A DNA stretch of 64,000 bases, from NCBI RefSeq assembly GCF_020537505.1, contig NZ_JAJBMO010000006.1, positions 1-64,000 of the forward strand, in the 5' to 3' direction. Of the stretch, positions 8,339-18,541 are shown one piece after another. A model generated the notes under the pieces. That model worked only from the letters and a program-made list of their open reading frames with translations. It did no database searches and was not told the origin of the DNA. The first letter of the stretch is position 1. Each line of letters begins with the position of its first letter. Source of the DNA: Blautia glucerasea (GTDB taxonomy: Bacteria; Bacillota; Clostridia; Lachnospirales; Lachnospiraceae). Both the position numbers and the translations under genes were made by a program.

Positions 8339-9466
8339 TTAGTTTGCCGGATGAAGATATCCATCATCGTCCATTGTGTAGTATCCTGGGTCAACCAGTG
8401 CTTCCTGAAGGTTGTCTTTTGTTACAACTGTAGGAACCAGAAGGAAGGATGGGCATTTATTTCCATCAGATGTCTCATAGGACTCTGTATCGTATGCACA
8501 CTCGAAATCCCAACCGGATTTTTCAATCAGGGACTCATCAATTGTGTCACCAGCCAGCATTGCTTTTGCAAGGTCAAGTGTTACGACTGCTTCATTGGCA
8601 ACTGCTTTGTAAACTGTCATGGACTGTTTTCCATCAACGATGTTTGCAAGGTTCGCTTCGTCACCATCCTGTCCTGTGATCAGAACTGTGTTATCACCAG
8701 CATAGTCAGACTCGATTGCCTGTGTTACACCAAGTGCTGTGGAGTCGTTGGAGCAAAGAGCTACATCAAGCTGTGTTCCGTCTGCATAATAGGATGCCAG
8801 AATGTTCTGCATTCTTTCAAGTGCTGTCTGGGTATCCCATGCAGGTGTTGCAACAGAATCAAAATCAGTCTGTCCGGAAACTACATTTAAGGTTCCTGCA
8901 TCAATGTATGGTTTTAATACATCAAATGCACCATTGAAGAAGTATCCAGCATTGTTATCAGCAGGATCACCAGCTGTAAACTCGATATTGTATGTCTTGT
9001 CTCCAGCATTGTCCAGATCCAGAGTATCTACAACGTACTGTCCCTGAAGGGTACCTACTGTGTAGTTATCAAAAGAAATATAATAGGAAACAGCGTCGGA
9101 TTTGATCAGACGGTCATAGGAAATAACCGGGATTCCTGCATCTGCTGCCTCATCCATAACTGTATTAAGAGCCTCGCCATCGATAGCTGCTACAACTAAC
9201 AGGTTAACTCCGTCGGAAATCAGGTTCTGGATATCGTTTACCTGACGGTCTGTCTCGTTGTCAGAATATGTAAGCTCTACTTCGTATCCAGCATCTTCGA
9301 ACTGTTTCTGCAGATAAGAACCATCACGGTTCCAACGCTCCAGAGACTGTGTCGGCATTGAGATACCGATCTTTCCGCCAGCTGCTCCGTCTTCTGCCAT
9401 TACCGGAACTGTAAGTGAACCAACTGCCATTGCTGCTACCATTGCCATTGCTACTTTTCTTTTCAT
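8339..9466 (-). CDS. chvE: Multiple-monosaccharide-binding periplasmic protein
   Basis: A 375-residue sugar-binding protein of the ChvE/XylF type (Peripla_BP_4). The signal peptide ends in PVMA (residues 21-24) with an acidic mature start. There is no lipobox Cys, so anchoring, if any, differs from the paralogue at 56-1117. Recognisable family segments are LERWNRDG, AAIDGEAL, ISYDRLI, TGQDGD and SMTVYK. It is the first gene of the chvE-mmsA-mmsB importer and has a strong site (GGGAGG) eight bases before the ATG. Related proteins bind xylose, arabinose, glucose or galactose; the exact sugar cannot be read here. Confidence 0.92.
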   Translation of the reverse strand: MKRKVAMAMVAAMAVGSLTVPVMAEDGAAGGKIGISMPTQSLERWNRDGSYLQKQFEDAGYEVELTYSDNETDRQVNDIQNLISDGVNLLVVAAIDGEALNTVMDEAADAGIPVISYDRLIKSDAVSYYISFDNYTVGTLQGQYVVDTLDLDNAGDKTYNIEFTAGDPADNNAGYFFNGAFDVLKPYIDAGTLNVVSGQTDFDSVATPAWDTQTALERMQNILASYYADGTQLDVALCSNDSTALGVTQAIESDYAGDNTVLITGQDGDEANLANIVDGKQSMTVYKAVANEAVVTLDLAKAMLAGDTIDESLIEKSGWDFECAYDTESYETSDGNKCPSFLLVPTVVTKDNLQEALVDPGYYTMDDDGYLHPAN

Positions 9467-9520
9467 GAAAAAACCTCCCGTATCATTTTTATTTGCTATG
9501 TTCTATAGCTTTTTGATGGG

Positions 9521-9551
9521 ATTATAATATCATATCGGAACCCTGTGTAAA
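9521..9551 (-). promoter_or_regulatory. Candidate chvE promoter
   Basis: On the minus strand a perfect TATAAT (9521-9526) lies about 55 bases upstream of chvE. The best upstream box is TTTACA at a long spacing of 19 bases, as might suit an activator-dependent promoter. The -35 assignment is weak. Confidence 0.3.
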
Positions 9552-9714
9552 ATGGACTAATTTTTGATTGCTCTTTCAATTTTTGTGTTTGGATATGCAC
9601 AATTTTGTGCTGAGCTGGACATTTTTGTTGTGGAAATGTGCTAAATTATAATTATGTGCTATTGACATTTTGGGGTTATGAAGTGATATAAAATTCCCGA
9701 ATATGCTTTTGCTA

Positions 9715-10455
9715 TTAATCAAAGAACTGTATCCCCATAAGCGTCAACCCTTGCGCTGGTGCAGTGGGTCCGGCGGCGGAGCGGTCTTTGGCGTCCAGGA
9801 TCTTTTGCATGCGTTCTGGTGGATACTGGCCGTTGCCAATCTCGATCAGGGTGCCGGAAATGATGCGGACCATGTTATAAAGGAAACCGGTTCCAGATAC
9901 GCGGATGGTGACAATGTCGCCGTCGCGGAAGACTTCGATTCCGGTGACGGTGCGGATGGTAGTCTTTACCTGGGCGCCGGAACCACAGAAGCTGGCAAAA
10001 TCGTGGCGTCCGATCAGGTAGGAGGTTGCCTCGCGCATTTTGTCTACGTCTAATTTATAGTGATAAAAATAGGAATACAGCCGCTCAGTAGGAACCTGGA
10101 ATTTACGGTTCAGGATGCGGTATTCATAGGTTTTCTCGCTGTCGCAGTATCTTGGGTGAAAATCCGGCTCCACTTCTTCGGACATCTGGATCCGGATGTC
10201 TTCGGGGAGACGCTGGTTCAGGGCATAGGATATTTTTTCGCCGGGAATGCGGGTGTTGGTATCAAATACAGCTACATTTCCAAGAGCGTGTACACCGGCA
10301 TCTGTACGGCTGGCACCGATAGTCTCGATTTTTTCTCCCAGAAGCTCTGAGAGAGTGTCATTGAGTACACCTTGTACCGTAATTCCATTAGGCTGTGTCT
10401 GCCAGCCGCAGTAATTGGTTCCATCGTATGCCACAACAAGTCCAATTCGTTTCAT
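9715..10455 (-). CDS. truA: tRNA pseudouridine synthase A
   Basis: A 246-residue enzyme that makes pseudouridine at positions 38-40 of the tRNA anticodon stem-loop. The active-site motif is ASRTDAGVHA, with the catalytic Asp. Other conserved parts are AYDGTNYCGWQTQPNG at the N-terminus, and FCGSG and GTGFLYNMVR in the second half. Length matches the family. It follows ecfA1-ecfA2-ecfT, the usual Firmicutes neighbourhood of truA, but a terminator-like hairpin at 10473-10510 separates them. Confidence 0.96.
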   Translation of the reverse strand: MKRIGLVVAYDGTNYCGWQTQPNGITVQGVLNDTLSELLGEKIETIGASRTDAGVHALGNVAVFDTNTRIPGEKISYALNQRLPEDIRIQMSEEVEPDFHPRYCDSEKTYEYRILNRKFQVPTERLYSYFYHYKLDVDKMREATSYLIGRHDFASFCGSGAQVKTTIRTVTGIEVFRDGDIVTIRVSGTGFLYNMVRIISGTLIEIGNGQYPPERMQKILDAKDRSAAGPTAPAQGLTLMGIQFFD

Positions 10456-10472
10456 AATCTTCTCCTTGTGAA

Positions 10473-10510
10473 AATTCCCTCACCTGCGATTTAGCACAAG
10501 TGAGGGAATT
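10473..10510 (-). terminator. Hairpin between ecfT and truA
   Basis: AATTCCCTCAC (10473-10483) and GTGAGGGAATT (10500-10510) form a perfect 11-bp stem. On the minus strand it ends in TTTTC, 160 bases past the ecfT stop and just before the truA ribosome binding site. It can terminate the ecf transcript or attenuate truA. Confidence 0.65.
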
Positions 10511-10673
10511 ATATAAACATTCGTAACTATTCAGCATCTTCACAATCACAAATCAAATTAAAATTCAGATTACTCTCGTTCAGGCTCTAAATCACCTCAC
10601 GAAATACTGCAAAAATAGTTACATATATCATTGATCACTTAATTTCTTTGAATAAAAGCTTTATTTCATTCTA

Positions 10674-11477
10674 TCAGATTCCAGCTGCCCTAAATCCAAT
10701 CGCCACAGCCAAATACGCTATCATCACCACATAAGCCACATGATCTCTCATCTTATAGGTCAGCGGCTTCATCTGCGTCCTGTTATCACCGCCATGATAG
10801 CATCTTGCCTCCATGGCCATGGCCAGGTCATTTGCCCGGCGAAATGCGGAGATGAACAGTGGTACCAGAAGAGGAACCATGTTCTTCGCCTTCTGGATCA
10901 GATTACCATTCTCGAAATCAGCTCCCCGGGCGATCTGCGCCTTCATGATCTTATCCGTTTCTTCCAGAAGGATCGGAATAAAACGAAGAGCGATAGACAT
11001 CATCATAGCGATATCATGCACCGGCACATGGAGCTTATTCAAAGGGCGGAGCAGACACTCCAGTCCGTCAGTCAGCTGATTCGGTGTGGTGGTCAGCGTC
11101 ATAATGGAAGAACCAATTACCAGGTAAACCAGTCGGATCGCCATAGTGCCAGCCAGCACCAGGCCTTCATTTGTCACCTTAATAAAACCAAGCTTCCACA
11201 CTACCTCACCAGGAGTCAGGATCATATTAAAAAATATGGTGATCAGAAGCAGCATGAAAATGGTCTTCAGACCTTTAAAAATAAACTTCACCGGAACCTT
11301 TGACAACAGGATCATTCCTGCAAGAAATATCGTAGCCACTGCATATCCCACAAAGGTATGAAATAAAAACACAGATACAATAAATCCAATGGTTCCTACC
11401 AGCTTAGTTCTTGGATCCAGCTTGTGGATCAAAGAATCCGCCGGATAATACTGTCCGATTGTAATATCTCTGATCAT
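10674..11477 (-). CDS. ecfT: ECF transporter transmembrane subunit EcfT
   Basis: A 267-residue membrane subunit of the energy-coupling factor module for vitamin and micronutrient uptake. It has about six hydrophobic segments and the two Ala-Arg signatures of the coupling helices (IARGADF and MEARCYHGG), which contact the two ATPases. It overlaps ecfA2 by four bases (11474-11477). No substrate-binding S component lies nearby, so this is the shared, group II type of module. Confidence 0.94.
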   Translation of the reverse strand: MIRDITIGQYYPADSLIHKLDPRTKLVGTIGFIVSVFLFHTFVGYAVATIFLAGMILLSKVPVKFIFKGLKTIFMLLLITIFFNMILTPGEVVWKLGFIKVTNEGLVLAGTMAIRLVYLVIGSSIMTLTTTPNQLTDGLECLLRPLNKLHVPVHDIAMMMSIALRFIPILLEETDKIMKAQIARGADFENGNLIQKAKNMVPLLVPLFISAFRRANDLAMAMEARCYHGGDNRTQMKPLTYKMRDHVAYVVMIAYLAVAIGFRAAGI

Positions 11478-12361
11478 TCTGCATTGCCTCCCTTCTTAAG
11501 AAGTGAAGGCTTCTGCTTTTTCAAAGCTTCCAGAATAGTATCCCTGGCTTCCTCCACAGTGGTAGCTGTAGTATCCACATTCAAACCATTTTCAGAAAGG
11601 GCATGCATAATATAAGTAATCTGCGGTGCCGCAAGCCCCATTCCTTCCAGCTCTTTATAATGGGAAAATACATTCTTCGGGGTATCATCAAATACCATCT
11701 CCCCATGATTCATAACGATCAGACGCTCCACATACTTGGCAATGTCCTCCATACTGTGGGAAACCAGGATAATGGTGATTCCGCGCATCTTATGAAGGGC
11801 CGCAATCTGATCCAGAATGTCATCTCTTCCCTGGGGATCAAGTCCTGCTGTCGGCTCGTCCAGGATCAGGATCTTCGGGTTCATAGCAAGCACTCCTGCA
11901 ATAGCAACCCTCTTTTTCTGGCCTCCGGAAAGCTCAAATGGAGACTTTGTAAAATTCTCTTCTTTCACCCCTACATGAGCAAGGGCCTTTTTCGCCTCTT
12001 TCTCCGCCTGCTCTTTGGAAAGTCCCTGGTTCATAGGGCCAAAGCACACATCCGCCAGAACTGTATTCTCAAACAGCTGGTGCTCCGGGTACTGGAATAC
12101 CAGGCCAACCTCGCTTCGAAGGGCCCGGCGGTTATAATTCTCCGCCCACACGTTCTCTCCATTATAAAAGATCTGTCCGCTTGTAGGCTGGATCAATGCA
12201 TTAAAATGCTGGATCAAAGTTGATTTTCCGCTTCCGGTATGACCGATCACACCAATGAACTGTCCATCCGGAATCACAAGATTAATGTCCTTCAGGGCGT
12301 GGCTCTCATAAGCAGTACCCTGACTGTAAGTATAGGTCACGTTCTTAAGCTCTATCGACAT
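11474..12361 (-). CDS. ecfA2: ECF transporter ATPase EcfA2
   Basis: A 295-residue ABC ATPase. It has Walker [11 protein letters not shown]-loop FQYPEHQLF, signature LSGGQKKR, Walker [14 protein letters not shown] and switch His in VSHSMED. The Q-loop form and C-terminal extension fit EcfA2. It overlaps ecfA1 by ten bases and ecfT by four, so the three subunits should be made in fixed proportion. Confidence 0.94.
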   Translation of the reverse strand: MSIELKNVTYTYSQGTAYESHALKDINLVIPDGQFIGVIGHTGSGKSTLIQHFNALIQPTSGQIFYNGENVWAENYNRRALRSEVGLVFQYPEHQLFENTVLADVCFGPMNQGLSKEQAEKEAKKALAHVGVKEENFTKSPFELSGGQKKRVAIAGVLAMNPKILILDEPTAGLDPQGRDDILDQIAALHKMRGITIILVSHSMEDIAKYVERLIVMNHGEMVFDDTPKNVFSHYKELEGMGLAAPQITYIMHALSENGLNVDTTATTVEEARDTILEALKKQKPSLLKKGGNAE

Positions 12362-13197
12362 AATGCACCTACCAATTCCTCTTTCGTCAGTATTCCTTCC
12401 GGAATGTCCACGCCAGCCTTATGAAGCTCATGGGCGAGCAAGGTCACCTGGGGTACATCCAGCCGGTATTTTTTCAGTGTCTCTACCTGGGAAAAAATTT
12501 CTCTTGGAGTTCCCTGCATTACCACATTTCCACCATCCATTACATAAACCTTGTTTGCATGGATCACTTCTTCCATATAATGGGTAATGAGGATAACGGT
12601 TACATTTTCTTTTTTGTTGAGCTCGGAAACGGCTTCCAATACTTCTTTTCGGCCATTTGGATCAAGCATTGCAGTTGGCTCGTCCAGTACAATACAGCTT
12701 GGACGCATGGCCACAACACCTGCGATGGCAACTCTTTGTTTCTGGCCTCCGGATAGCTTGTTCGGAGACTGATAACGGTAAGCGGTCATTCCTGTCTTTT
12801 TCAGACTGTCATCCACACGCTTCCAGATTTCGTCTGTAGGTACTCCCATATTCTCAGGACCAAAGCCTACATCCTCTTCCACAACCGTACCAATGATCTG
12901 GTTGTCCGGATTCTGGAAAACCATTCCCGCTCTCTGGCGGATCTTCCACAACTCCGGCTCCTTGGCTGTGTCCATATCATCCACCCACATGGTTCCCTCA
13001 GAAGGGATAAGCAGCGCATTCATCTGCTTTGCCAGTGTGGATTTTCCGGAACCATTGTGCCCCAGAACGGCCACAAAATCGCCGGCTTCAATGTCCAGGT
13101 TTACATCATTGACAGCACGCTGTGTTGCTTCCACATTGCCGTCCTCATCATACTTGAGATAGTCAAATCCCAGCTTGAACGCCTTGATAATTCCCAT
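12352..13197 (-). CDS. ecfA1: ECF transporter ATPase EcfA1
   Basis: A 281-residue ABC ATPase, partner of EcfA2. It has Walker [11 protein letters not shown]-loop FQNPDNQII, signature LSGGQKQR, Walker [14 protein letters not shown] and switch His in ITHYMEE. It starts 18 bases after engB, so the protein-turnover operon appears to run directly into the ECF operon. Confidence 0.94.
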   Translation of the reverse strand: MGIIKAFKLGFDYLKYDEDGNVEATQRAVNDVNLDIEAGDFVAVLGHNGSGKSTLAKQMNALLIPSEGTMWVDDMDTAKEPELWKIRQRAGMVFQNPDNQIIGTVVEEDVGFGPENMGVPTDEIWKRVDDSLKKTGMTAYRYQSPNKLSGGQKQRVAIAGVVAMRPSCIVLDEPTAMLDPNGRKEVLEAVSELNKKENVTVILITHYMEEVIHANKVYVMDGGNVVMQGTPREIFSQVETLKKYRLDVPQVTLLAHELHKAGVDIPEGILTKEELVGALCR

Positions 13198-13215
13198 ATT
13201 CTTTTTCCTCGTCTG

Positions 13216-13836
13216 TCAGGCCTTCGGCTCGTCCGTAGCTGCCGGTAATGTGTAACCGGTCAACTCGTCCATCAATGCCCAGATCTCATCTCTTCCCTGC
13301 TTGGTCTCAGCAGAGAAAGGAATGATTCTGCTTCCCGGGCGCAGCTTCAGTCCATCCTTGATTGCCTTCATATTCTTCTGTACCTGGCTTCTTTTCAGCT
13401 TGTCCAGTTTGGTTGCAATAATGATCGGATTGTATCCGTTGTTCACGATCCAGTCATACATCAGCTTGTCATTTGCAGATGGATCATGACGGATATCAAT
13501 TAACAGAAATACTGCTTTTAAATCCTGTGAAGTGTGGAGATAACGCTCGATCATCTTTCCCCACTTCGCCTTCTCGGTCTCCGGAACCTTGGCATAACCG
13601 TATCCCGGAAGATCCACAAGGTACATAAAATCATTTACATTGTAAAAATTGATGGTCTGTGTCTTACCAGGCTGGGAGCTTGTTCTCGCCAGCGCCTTAC
13701 GGTTCAAAAGACCATTAATGAGGGAGGATTTTCCCACATTGGATTTCCCTGCAAAAGCAATTTCAGGTCTTCCTGTGTCCGGCAGTTTGCTGGTAATACC
13801 GCAAACGATATCCAGTGAAACATTTTTAATTACCAT
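13216..13836 (-). CDS. engB: Ribosome-assembly GTPase EngB/YsxC
   Basis: A 206-residue single-domain GTPase that takes part in assembly of the large ribosomal subunit. It has G1 GKSNVGKSS, G3 DLPGYGYA and G4 TKLDK, and the usual length. It is 17 bases downstream of lon, the classic lon-ysxC order. Confidence 0.95.
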   Translation of the reverse strand: MVIKNVSLDIVCGITSKLPDTGRPEIAFAGKSNVGKSSLINGLLNRKALARTSSQPGKTQTINFYNVNDFMYLVDLPGYGYAKVPETEKAKWGKMIERYLHTSQDLKAVFLLIDIRHDPSANDKLMYDWIVNNGYNPIIIATKLDKLKRSQVQKNMKAIKDGLKLRPGSRIIPFSAETKQGRDEIWALMDELTGYTLPAATDEPKA

Positions 13837-13853
13837 TTTTCCTACCTCTCATT

Positions 13854-16166
13854 TCAGGCAAGTGCCCGTTCCAGCACTTCGTTCATATTCTCCACAAACG
13901 TGATCTTCAGTCCGTCTATGATCTCTTCATCCAACTCTTTCATATCTGTTTTATTGGACTTTGGCACCAGTACTTCTTTAATCTTGGCGTACTTGGCAGC
14001 AAGAAGCTTTTCCTTCAGTCCACCGATTGGAAGCACACGGCCTCTTAAGGTAATCTCACCAGTCATGGCCAGATCTGCTCTTACCGGCTTGTCAATAATG
14101 GCAGAAAGCATTGCAGTTGCCATGGTAATTCCGGCTGACGGGCCATCCTTTGGCACTGCCCCTTCCGGAATATGTACATGAATGTCATTTTCCTGGAAAA
14201 ACTCCTGATCGATTCCATACTTAGACGCTACAGAACGGATATAGCTGATGCCTGCTGTGGCAGACTCCTTCATCACATCCCCAAGCTGTCCGGTAAGTAC
14301 AAATTCCCCTTTACCAGGCATAATATTCACTTCGATCTGAAGGGTATCACCGCCCACCTGTGTCCAGGCAAGGCCTCTTGCAATCCCAACCTCATCCTTT
14401 TTATTTGCCATCAGATAATTGTATTTCTCCTGTCCCAGGAAGCTCTCAAGATTCTTTCCTGTAACCGTTACCTTCTCTTTGCCATCTTCCATGATCAGAC
14501 GTGCTGTCTTACGGCAGATCTGACCGATGAGACGCTCCAGATTACGGACACCGGCTTCCTTGGTATAATTGTTGATGATCTTACGAAGGGCGCCGCTCTG
14601 GATGGAAAGTCTGCCTTTTTCAATTCCATTGGCTTCCATCTGCTTTGGAATCAAATGTTCCCTGGCAATATGTTCCTTCTCATTCTCTGTATAACCGCTG
14701 ATCTCAATGACCTCCATTCGGTCAAGAAGTGGCCTCGGAATCCCCTGGATATCATTGGCTGTTGCAATAAATAACACCTCAGAAAGATCCTGGGGAAGCT
14801 CTACATAGTGATCATTGAAATGGCTGTTCTGCTCCGGATCCAGCACTTCCAGAAGCGCAGAGGAAGTATCTCCCTTATAATCGCTGCTAGTCTTGTCGAT
14901 CTCGTCCAGAAGCATAAGCGGGTTGGCCACCTTGGCCTGCTGAAGGGCAACGGTGATCCTTCCCGGCATAGCACCTACATAAGTCTTTCTGTGACCGCGG
15001 ATCTCAGCCTCATCCCGCACACCGCCAAGGCAGATACGCACATAGCGCTTGCCAGTGGCTTCTGCAACTGATTTGGCAATGGAAGTTTTACCTGTTCCTG
15101 GAGGTCCTACCAGGCAAAGGATCGGGGATTTTCCCTTATGTGTCAGCTTACGTACTGACAGGAATTCCATGATCCGCTCTTTTACATCCTTCAAACCATA
15201 ATGTCCTTCTTCCAGGATCTTCCATGCAGCCTTCAGATCCTCGGAATCCTCCGAGCACTTATCCCATGGAAGGGAAAGAAGTGTCTCAATATAGCCGCGT
15301 AAAATGCTGCTCTCAGCTGCATTGGTATTGGTAATCTTAAACCGGCCGATTTCCTTGAAAATACGGTCTTTCACTTCCTGTGAGGCGGTAAGCTCCTTGG
15401 CTTTTCTTCGGAATTCCTCTGCCTCATCAGCTGTATTGTCCTCACCAAGTTCCTCACGGATCAGCTTCAGCTGCTCTCTCAGAATATATTCACGCTGATT
15501 TTTGTCCACACGTTTCTTCAGTTTCTGCTGAAGGTCGTGGCTGATGTCCAGCACATTGATCTCGTTGCTGAGGATCGCACCCAGAATCTCATACCGGTCA
15601 GTCAGCCTGGCAGCTTCCAGAAGCTTCTGCTTACTCTGCCAGGAAAGGGGCAGATTGATGGCGATCTGGTCGATCAGCTCAGGTGCTTTCTCGATATTCA
15701 TGATCTGGGCTGCCAGTTCCTTCCCAATCTTACCGCCCTTGGCGCAATAAGTATGGAAAAGCTCCTTGATGCTTCTGTACATTGCCTCCAGCATTGCCTG
15801 AGGCAGTTCCTCTTCTTCCTTGTTAACCAGAACAGTCTCTGCTCTTAAATATGGTGTCTCCTGTTCCAGTCCAAGAAGTTCTGCTCTTCTCTTTCCTTCC
15901 ACAAGAACACGGAGCAGGTTGTCAGGAAGCTTCACAACCTGCTTGATATATGCAATTGTTCCCACCTGAAAAAGCTGCACAAAACCAGGATCCTCAATCT
16001 GTGGATTCTTCTGTGTTACCAGAAAAATCTTCTGATCCTGAAGCATAGCCGCTTCGATTGCCTTCTTGGAACGCTCCCGGCTTACATCAAAATGAATGAT
16101 CATTCCCGGAAGAATGGTAGTTTCCCGAAGGGCAAGGGCAGGAAGTACATTGATCGGCTCACTCAT
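13854..16166 (-). CDS. lon: ATP-dependent protease Lon
   Basis: A 770-residue cytoplasmic LonA protease. It has the N-terminal LAN substrate-binding domain (about 1-200), a coiled coil, and an AAA+ domain with Walker A GPPGTGKTS and Walker B LLDEIDK. The C-terminal protease domain has catalytic Ser in KDGPSAGITM and Lys in GGLKEKLLAA. Normal length for Gram-positive LonA. It degrades damaged and regulatory proteins. It lies 20 bases after clpX. Confidence 0.97.
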   Translation of the reverse strand: MSEPINVLPALALRETTILPGMIIHFDVSRERSKKAIEAAMLQDQKIFLVTQKNPQIEDPGFVQLFQVGTIAYIKQVVKLPDNLLRVLVEGKRRAELLGLEQETPYLRAETVLVNKEEEELPQAMLEAMYRSIKELFHTYCAKGGKIGKELAAQIMNIEKAPELIDQIAINLPLSWQSKQKLLEAARLTDRYEILGAILSNEINVLDISHDLQQKLKKRVDKNQREYILREQLKLIREELGEDNTADEAEEFRRKAKELTASQEVKDRIFKEIGRFKITNTNAAESSILRGYIETLLSLPWDKCSEDSEDLKAAWKILEEGHYGLKDVKERIMEFLSVRKLTHKGKSPILCLVGPPGTGKTSIAKSVAEATGKRYVRICLGGVRDEAEIRGHRKTYVGAMPGRITVALQQAKVANPLMLLDEIDKTSSDYKGDTSSALLEVLDPEQNSHFNDHYVELPQDLSEVLFIATANDIQGIPRPLLDRMEVIEISGYTENEKEHIAREHLIPKQMEANGIEKGRLSIQSGALRKIINNYTKEAGVRNLERLIGQICRKTARLIMEDGKEKVTVTGKNLESFLGQEKYNYLMANKKDEVGIARGLAWTQVGGDTLQIEVNIMPGKGEFVLTGQLGDVMKESATAGISYIRSVASKYGIDQEFFQENDIHVHIPEGAVPKDGPSAGITMATAMLSAIIDKPVRADLAMTGEITLRGRVLPIGGLKEKLLAAKYAKIKEVLVPKSNKTDMKELDEEIIDGLKITFVENMNEVLERALA

Positions 16167-16186
16167 CTGTGGTCAAATCCCTTTCA

Positions 16187-17509
16187 TCAGGCTGTTTCAG
16201 GAGTGCCCTTCTTGCGCGCATGCTGGCTTCTTCTGCCTGTGTTCGCCGGACTTACCGGCTGCGCAGGAGCTTCCCCGTGAACAATTTCCGGTTCACCGGT
16301 TCCTTCTACAGCTTCTTTTGTAATAATGCATTTACGAATGGTATCATCGGATGGAGTCTTGTACATCAGATCCATAAGAGTGCTCTCCATGATCGCACGA
16401 AGTCCTCTGGCGCCGGTTTTACGCTCCATGGACTTTCTCGCCATAACACGAAGTGCCTCATCCTCGAAATCAAGCTCTACCCCATCAAGCTCAAACAGCT
16501 TGTGGTACTGCTTGGTCAATGCGTTCTTCGGCTCCTGAAGGATACGAAGAAGTGCGTTCTCATCAAGTCCGTCCAGAGTTACTACTACAGGCACACGTCC
16601 TACAAACTCCGGGATCAGGCCGTAACGGATCAGATCCTCTGGCATTACCTGTTTAAACAGCTCGCCAACGTTCTGTTCCTCTTTGGAAGTAACCTCAGCA
16701 CCAAAACCGATTGCCTTGGTATCCTGTCTGCCTTCGATGATCTTCTCCAGACCATCAAAAGCACCACCGCAGATAAACAGAATGTTTGTAGTGTCAATCT
16801 GGATAAATTCCTGATGTGGATGCTTTCTTCCACCCTGCGGCGGAACACTTGCAACAGTACCTTCCAGGATTTTCAGAAGTGCCTGCTGAACACCCTCACC
16901 GGAAACATCACGGGTAATGGAAACATTCTCAGATTTGCGTGTGATCTTGTCGATCTCATCTATATAAATAATTCCGTACTGTGCTCTGTCAATATCATAG
17001 TCCGCTGCCTGAATGATCTTCAGAAGAATGTTCTCCACATCCTCACCTACATATCCGGCTTCTGTCAGTGTGGTTGCATCTGCAATGGCAAAAGGCACAT
17101 TCAGAAGTCTTGCCAGTGTCTGGGCAAGAAGTGTCTTACCGGAACCAGTTGGTCCAAGCATAAGGATGTTGCTCTTCTGAAGCTCTACATCCAGATTCCT
17201 GGAAGCAGTAACACGTTTATAATGATTGTATACAGCAACGGAAAGTGCTTTCTTGGCCTCATCCTGTCCGATTACATAGTCGTCCAGAATTGCATGGATT
17301 TCCTCTGGTTTCATCAGATTGATCTCAGATCCAAGAATATCTTCCTGGTCGTATCCTCCAAACTCTTCTTCCATGATCTCCGAGCAGATTCCTACACACT
17401 CATCACAGATGTAGGCTCCATCCGGTCCAGCGATTAATTTGCGGACCTGATCCTCGGTTTTCTGGCAAAAGGAACATCTTACTTTTCCTTCTCTTATCTT
17501 CTCAGCCAT
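16187..17509 (-). CDS. clpX: ClpX, unfoldase of the ClpXP protease
   Basis: A 440-residue AAA+ unfoldase. It has an N-terminal C4 zinc-binding domain (CSFC and CDEC), Walker A GPTGSGKT, pore-1 loop GYVGED, Walker [10 protein letters not shown], pore-2/RKH loop [13 protein letters not shown], ClpP-docking IGFGA and sensor-2 GARGLRAIM. All functional elements of canonical ClpX are present, in contrast to the paralogue at 53672-55108. clpP lies upstream, but a terminator and a candidate promoter lie between them, so clpX-lon-engB-ecf may be transcribed on its own. Confidence 0.97.
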   Translation of the reverse strand: MAEKIREGKVRCSFCQKTEDQVRKLIAGPDGAYICDECVGICSEIMEEEFGGYDQEDILGSEINLMKPEEIHAILDDYVIGQDEAKKALSVAVYNHYKRVTASRNLDVELQKSNILMLGPTGSGKTLLAQTLARLLNVPFAIADATTLTEAGYVGEDVENILLKIIQAADYDIDRAQYGIIYIDEIDKITRKSENVSITRDVSGEGVQQALLKILEGTVASVPPQGGRKHPHQEFIQIDTTNILFICGGAFDGLEKIIEGRQDTKAIGFGAEVTSKEEQNVGELFKQVMPEDLIRYGLIPEFVGRVPVVVTLDGLDENALLRILQEPKNALTKQYHKLFELDGVELDFEDEALRVMARKSMERKTGARGLRAIMESTLMDLMYKTPSDDTIRKCIITKEAVEGTGEPEIVHGEAPAQPVSPANTGRRSQHARKKGTPETA

Positions 17510-17597
17510 GAATCTTTAACTTTTCCTTTCTTTCAAATAAAGCCTTTTTCTTCAGAGCTATTCTGAAAAAAGATTTCTTTATTTTTTTAAATTTAGA

Positions 17598-17627
17598 ATT
17601 ATTCTGTAAAATATACCTATTTTGCAA
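17598..17627 (-). promoter_or_regulatory. Candidate clpX promoter
   Basis: On the minus strand TTGCAA (17622-17627), an 18-base spacer and AATAAT (17598-17603) lie about 90 bases upstream of clpX and just after the clpP terminator. Confidence 0.4.
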
Positions 17628-17648
17628 AATTATCCCATTTTACAAGAT

Positions 17649-17674
17649 AAGACTCCTGTTAATTCAGGAGTCTT
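17649..17674 (-). terminator. Terminator downstream of clpP
   Basis: AAGACTCCTG and CAGGAGTCTT form a perfect 10-bp stem with a six-base loop. T-rich flanks exist on both sides and are better on the plus strand, but clpP on the minus strand is the only gene reading into it. Confidence 0.65.
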
Positions 17675-17840
17675 TTCTTACAGTAGTAGCATGCAAAAGA
17701 AAACTCCGGCTGTCAGAGCCTCTAAAAGCTCCAGGGGGATTTCTTTTGTTTTCCGTTTAGGCGGGAAAATTTATACTGGAAATACACAAATATACTATAT
17801 CTTCATCAGGGTACACTCGGTTATCCAGTTACAGGTTTTC

Positions 17841-18422
17841 CTATTTGTGGGTTACAACACCATCGATCAGACCATAAGCTAACGCTTCTTCTGCAGACAT
17901 GTAATTGTCGCGGTCTGTATCCTTCTCTACAACCTCAAGAGGCTGTCCGGTGTTTGCAGCCAGAATTTCATTTAATGTTCTCTTTGTCTTGGCAATGTGA
18001 TCTGCCACGATCTGGATCTCTGTAGCCTGTCCCTGGGCTCCGCCAGATGGCTGATGGATCATGATCGTAGAATTCGGCAGTGCAAATCTCTTACCCTTTG
18101 TACCACCAGCAAGAAGGAACGCTCCCATGCTGGCAGCCATTCCCAGACAGATAGTGGAAACGTCGCACTTGATATACTGCATGGTATCATAGATTGCCAT
18201 ACCAGCTGTCACGGAACCACCCGGGCTGTTGATATAAAGCTGGATATCCTTTCCAGGATCTTCTGCTTCCAGAAAAAGCAGCTCTGCAACTACCAGGCTG
18301 GCACTTACATCGTTTACTTCCTCTCCCAGGAAAATAATTCTGTCCTTCAGAAGCCTTGAATAGATGTCGTAGCTTCTCTCCCCTCTGCTTGTCTGCTCAA
18401 TGACATAAGGCACTAAACTCAT
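17841..18422 (-). CDS. clpP: ClpP protease proteolytic subunit
   Basis: A 193-residue serine protease subunit that forms the tetradecameric barrel used by ClpX. Catalytic Ser is in [11 protein letters not shown], His in MIHQPSGG, and Asp in [23 protein letters not shown] is the oxyanion loop. It lies downstream of tig and upstream of clpX, the standard order. Confidence 0.97.
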   Translation of the reverse strand: MSLVPYVIEQTSRGERSYDIYSRLLKDRIIFLGEEVNDVSASLVVAELLFLEAEDPGKDIQLYINSPGGSVTAGMAIYDTMQYIKCDVSTICLGMAASMGAFLLAGGTKGKRFALPNSTIMIHQPSGGAQGQATEIQIVADHIAKTKRTLNEILAANTGQPLEVVEKDTDRDNYMSAEEALAYGLIDGVVTHK

Positions 18423-18445
18423 ATATTCCCTCTTTTCTTATCAGG

Positions 18446-18488
18446 TAAGCGCCCTGGCGTGCATTATGCAGTGCCAGGAGGACGCTTA
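18446..18488 (-). promoter_or_regulatory. Hairpin between tig and clpP
   Basis: TAAGCG/CGCTTA forms the outer stem and CTGGC/GCCAG the inner one, in the 119-base gap before clpP. There is no T-run on the minus strand, so it is more likely a processing or stability element than a terminator. Confidence 0.4.
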
Positions 18489-18541
18489 AATAACGAAATA
18501 AATTTACCCCATCTTGGGATGTGCCGGTATCTGCTTACAAA

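Larger units (their letters stand above)
17510..17840. other. 331-base clpP-clpX intergenic region
   Basis: AT-rich and without a convincing gene. It holds the clpP terminator (17649-17674), a candidate clpX promoter (17598-17627) and a small stem TTCAGA/TCTGAA at 17551-17567 in the presumed clpX leader. Confidence 0.6.

Noticed and set aside
17622..17882. 86-codon plus-strand frame between clpX and clpP
   Set aside because: It crosses the clpP terminator and the 3' end of clpP and has no ribosome binding site or family match.
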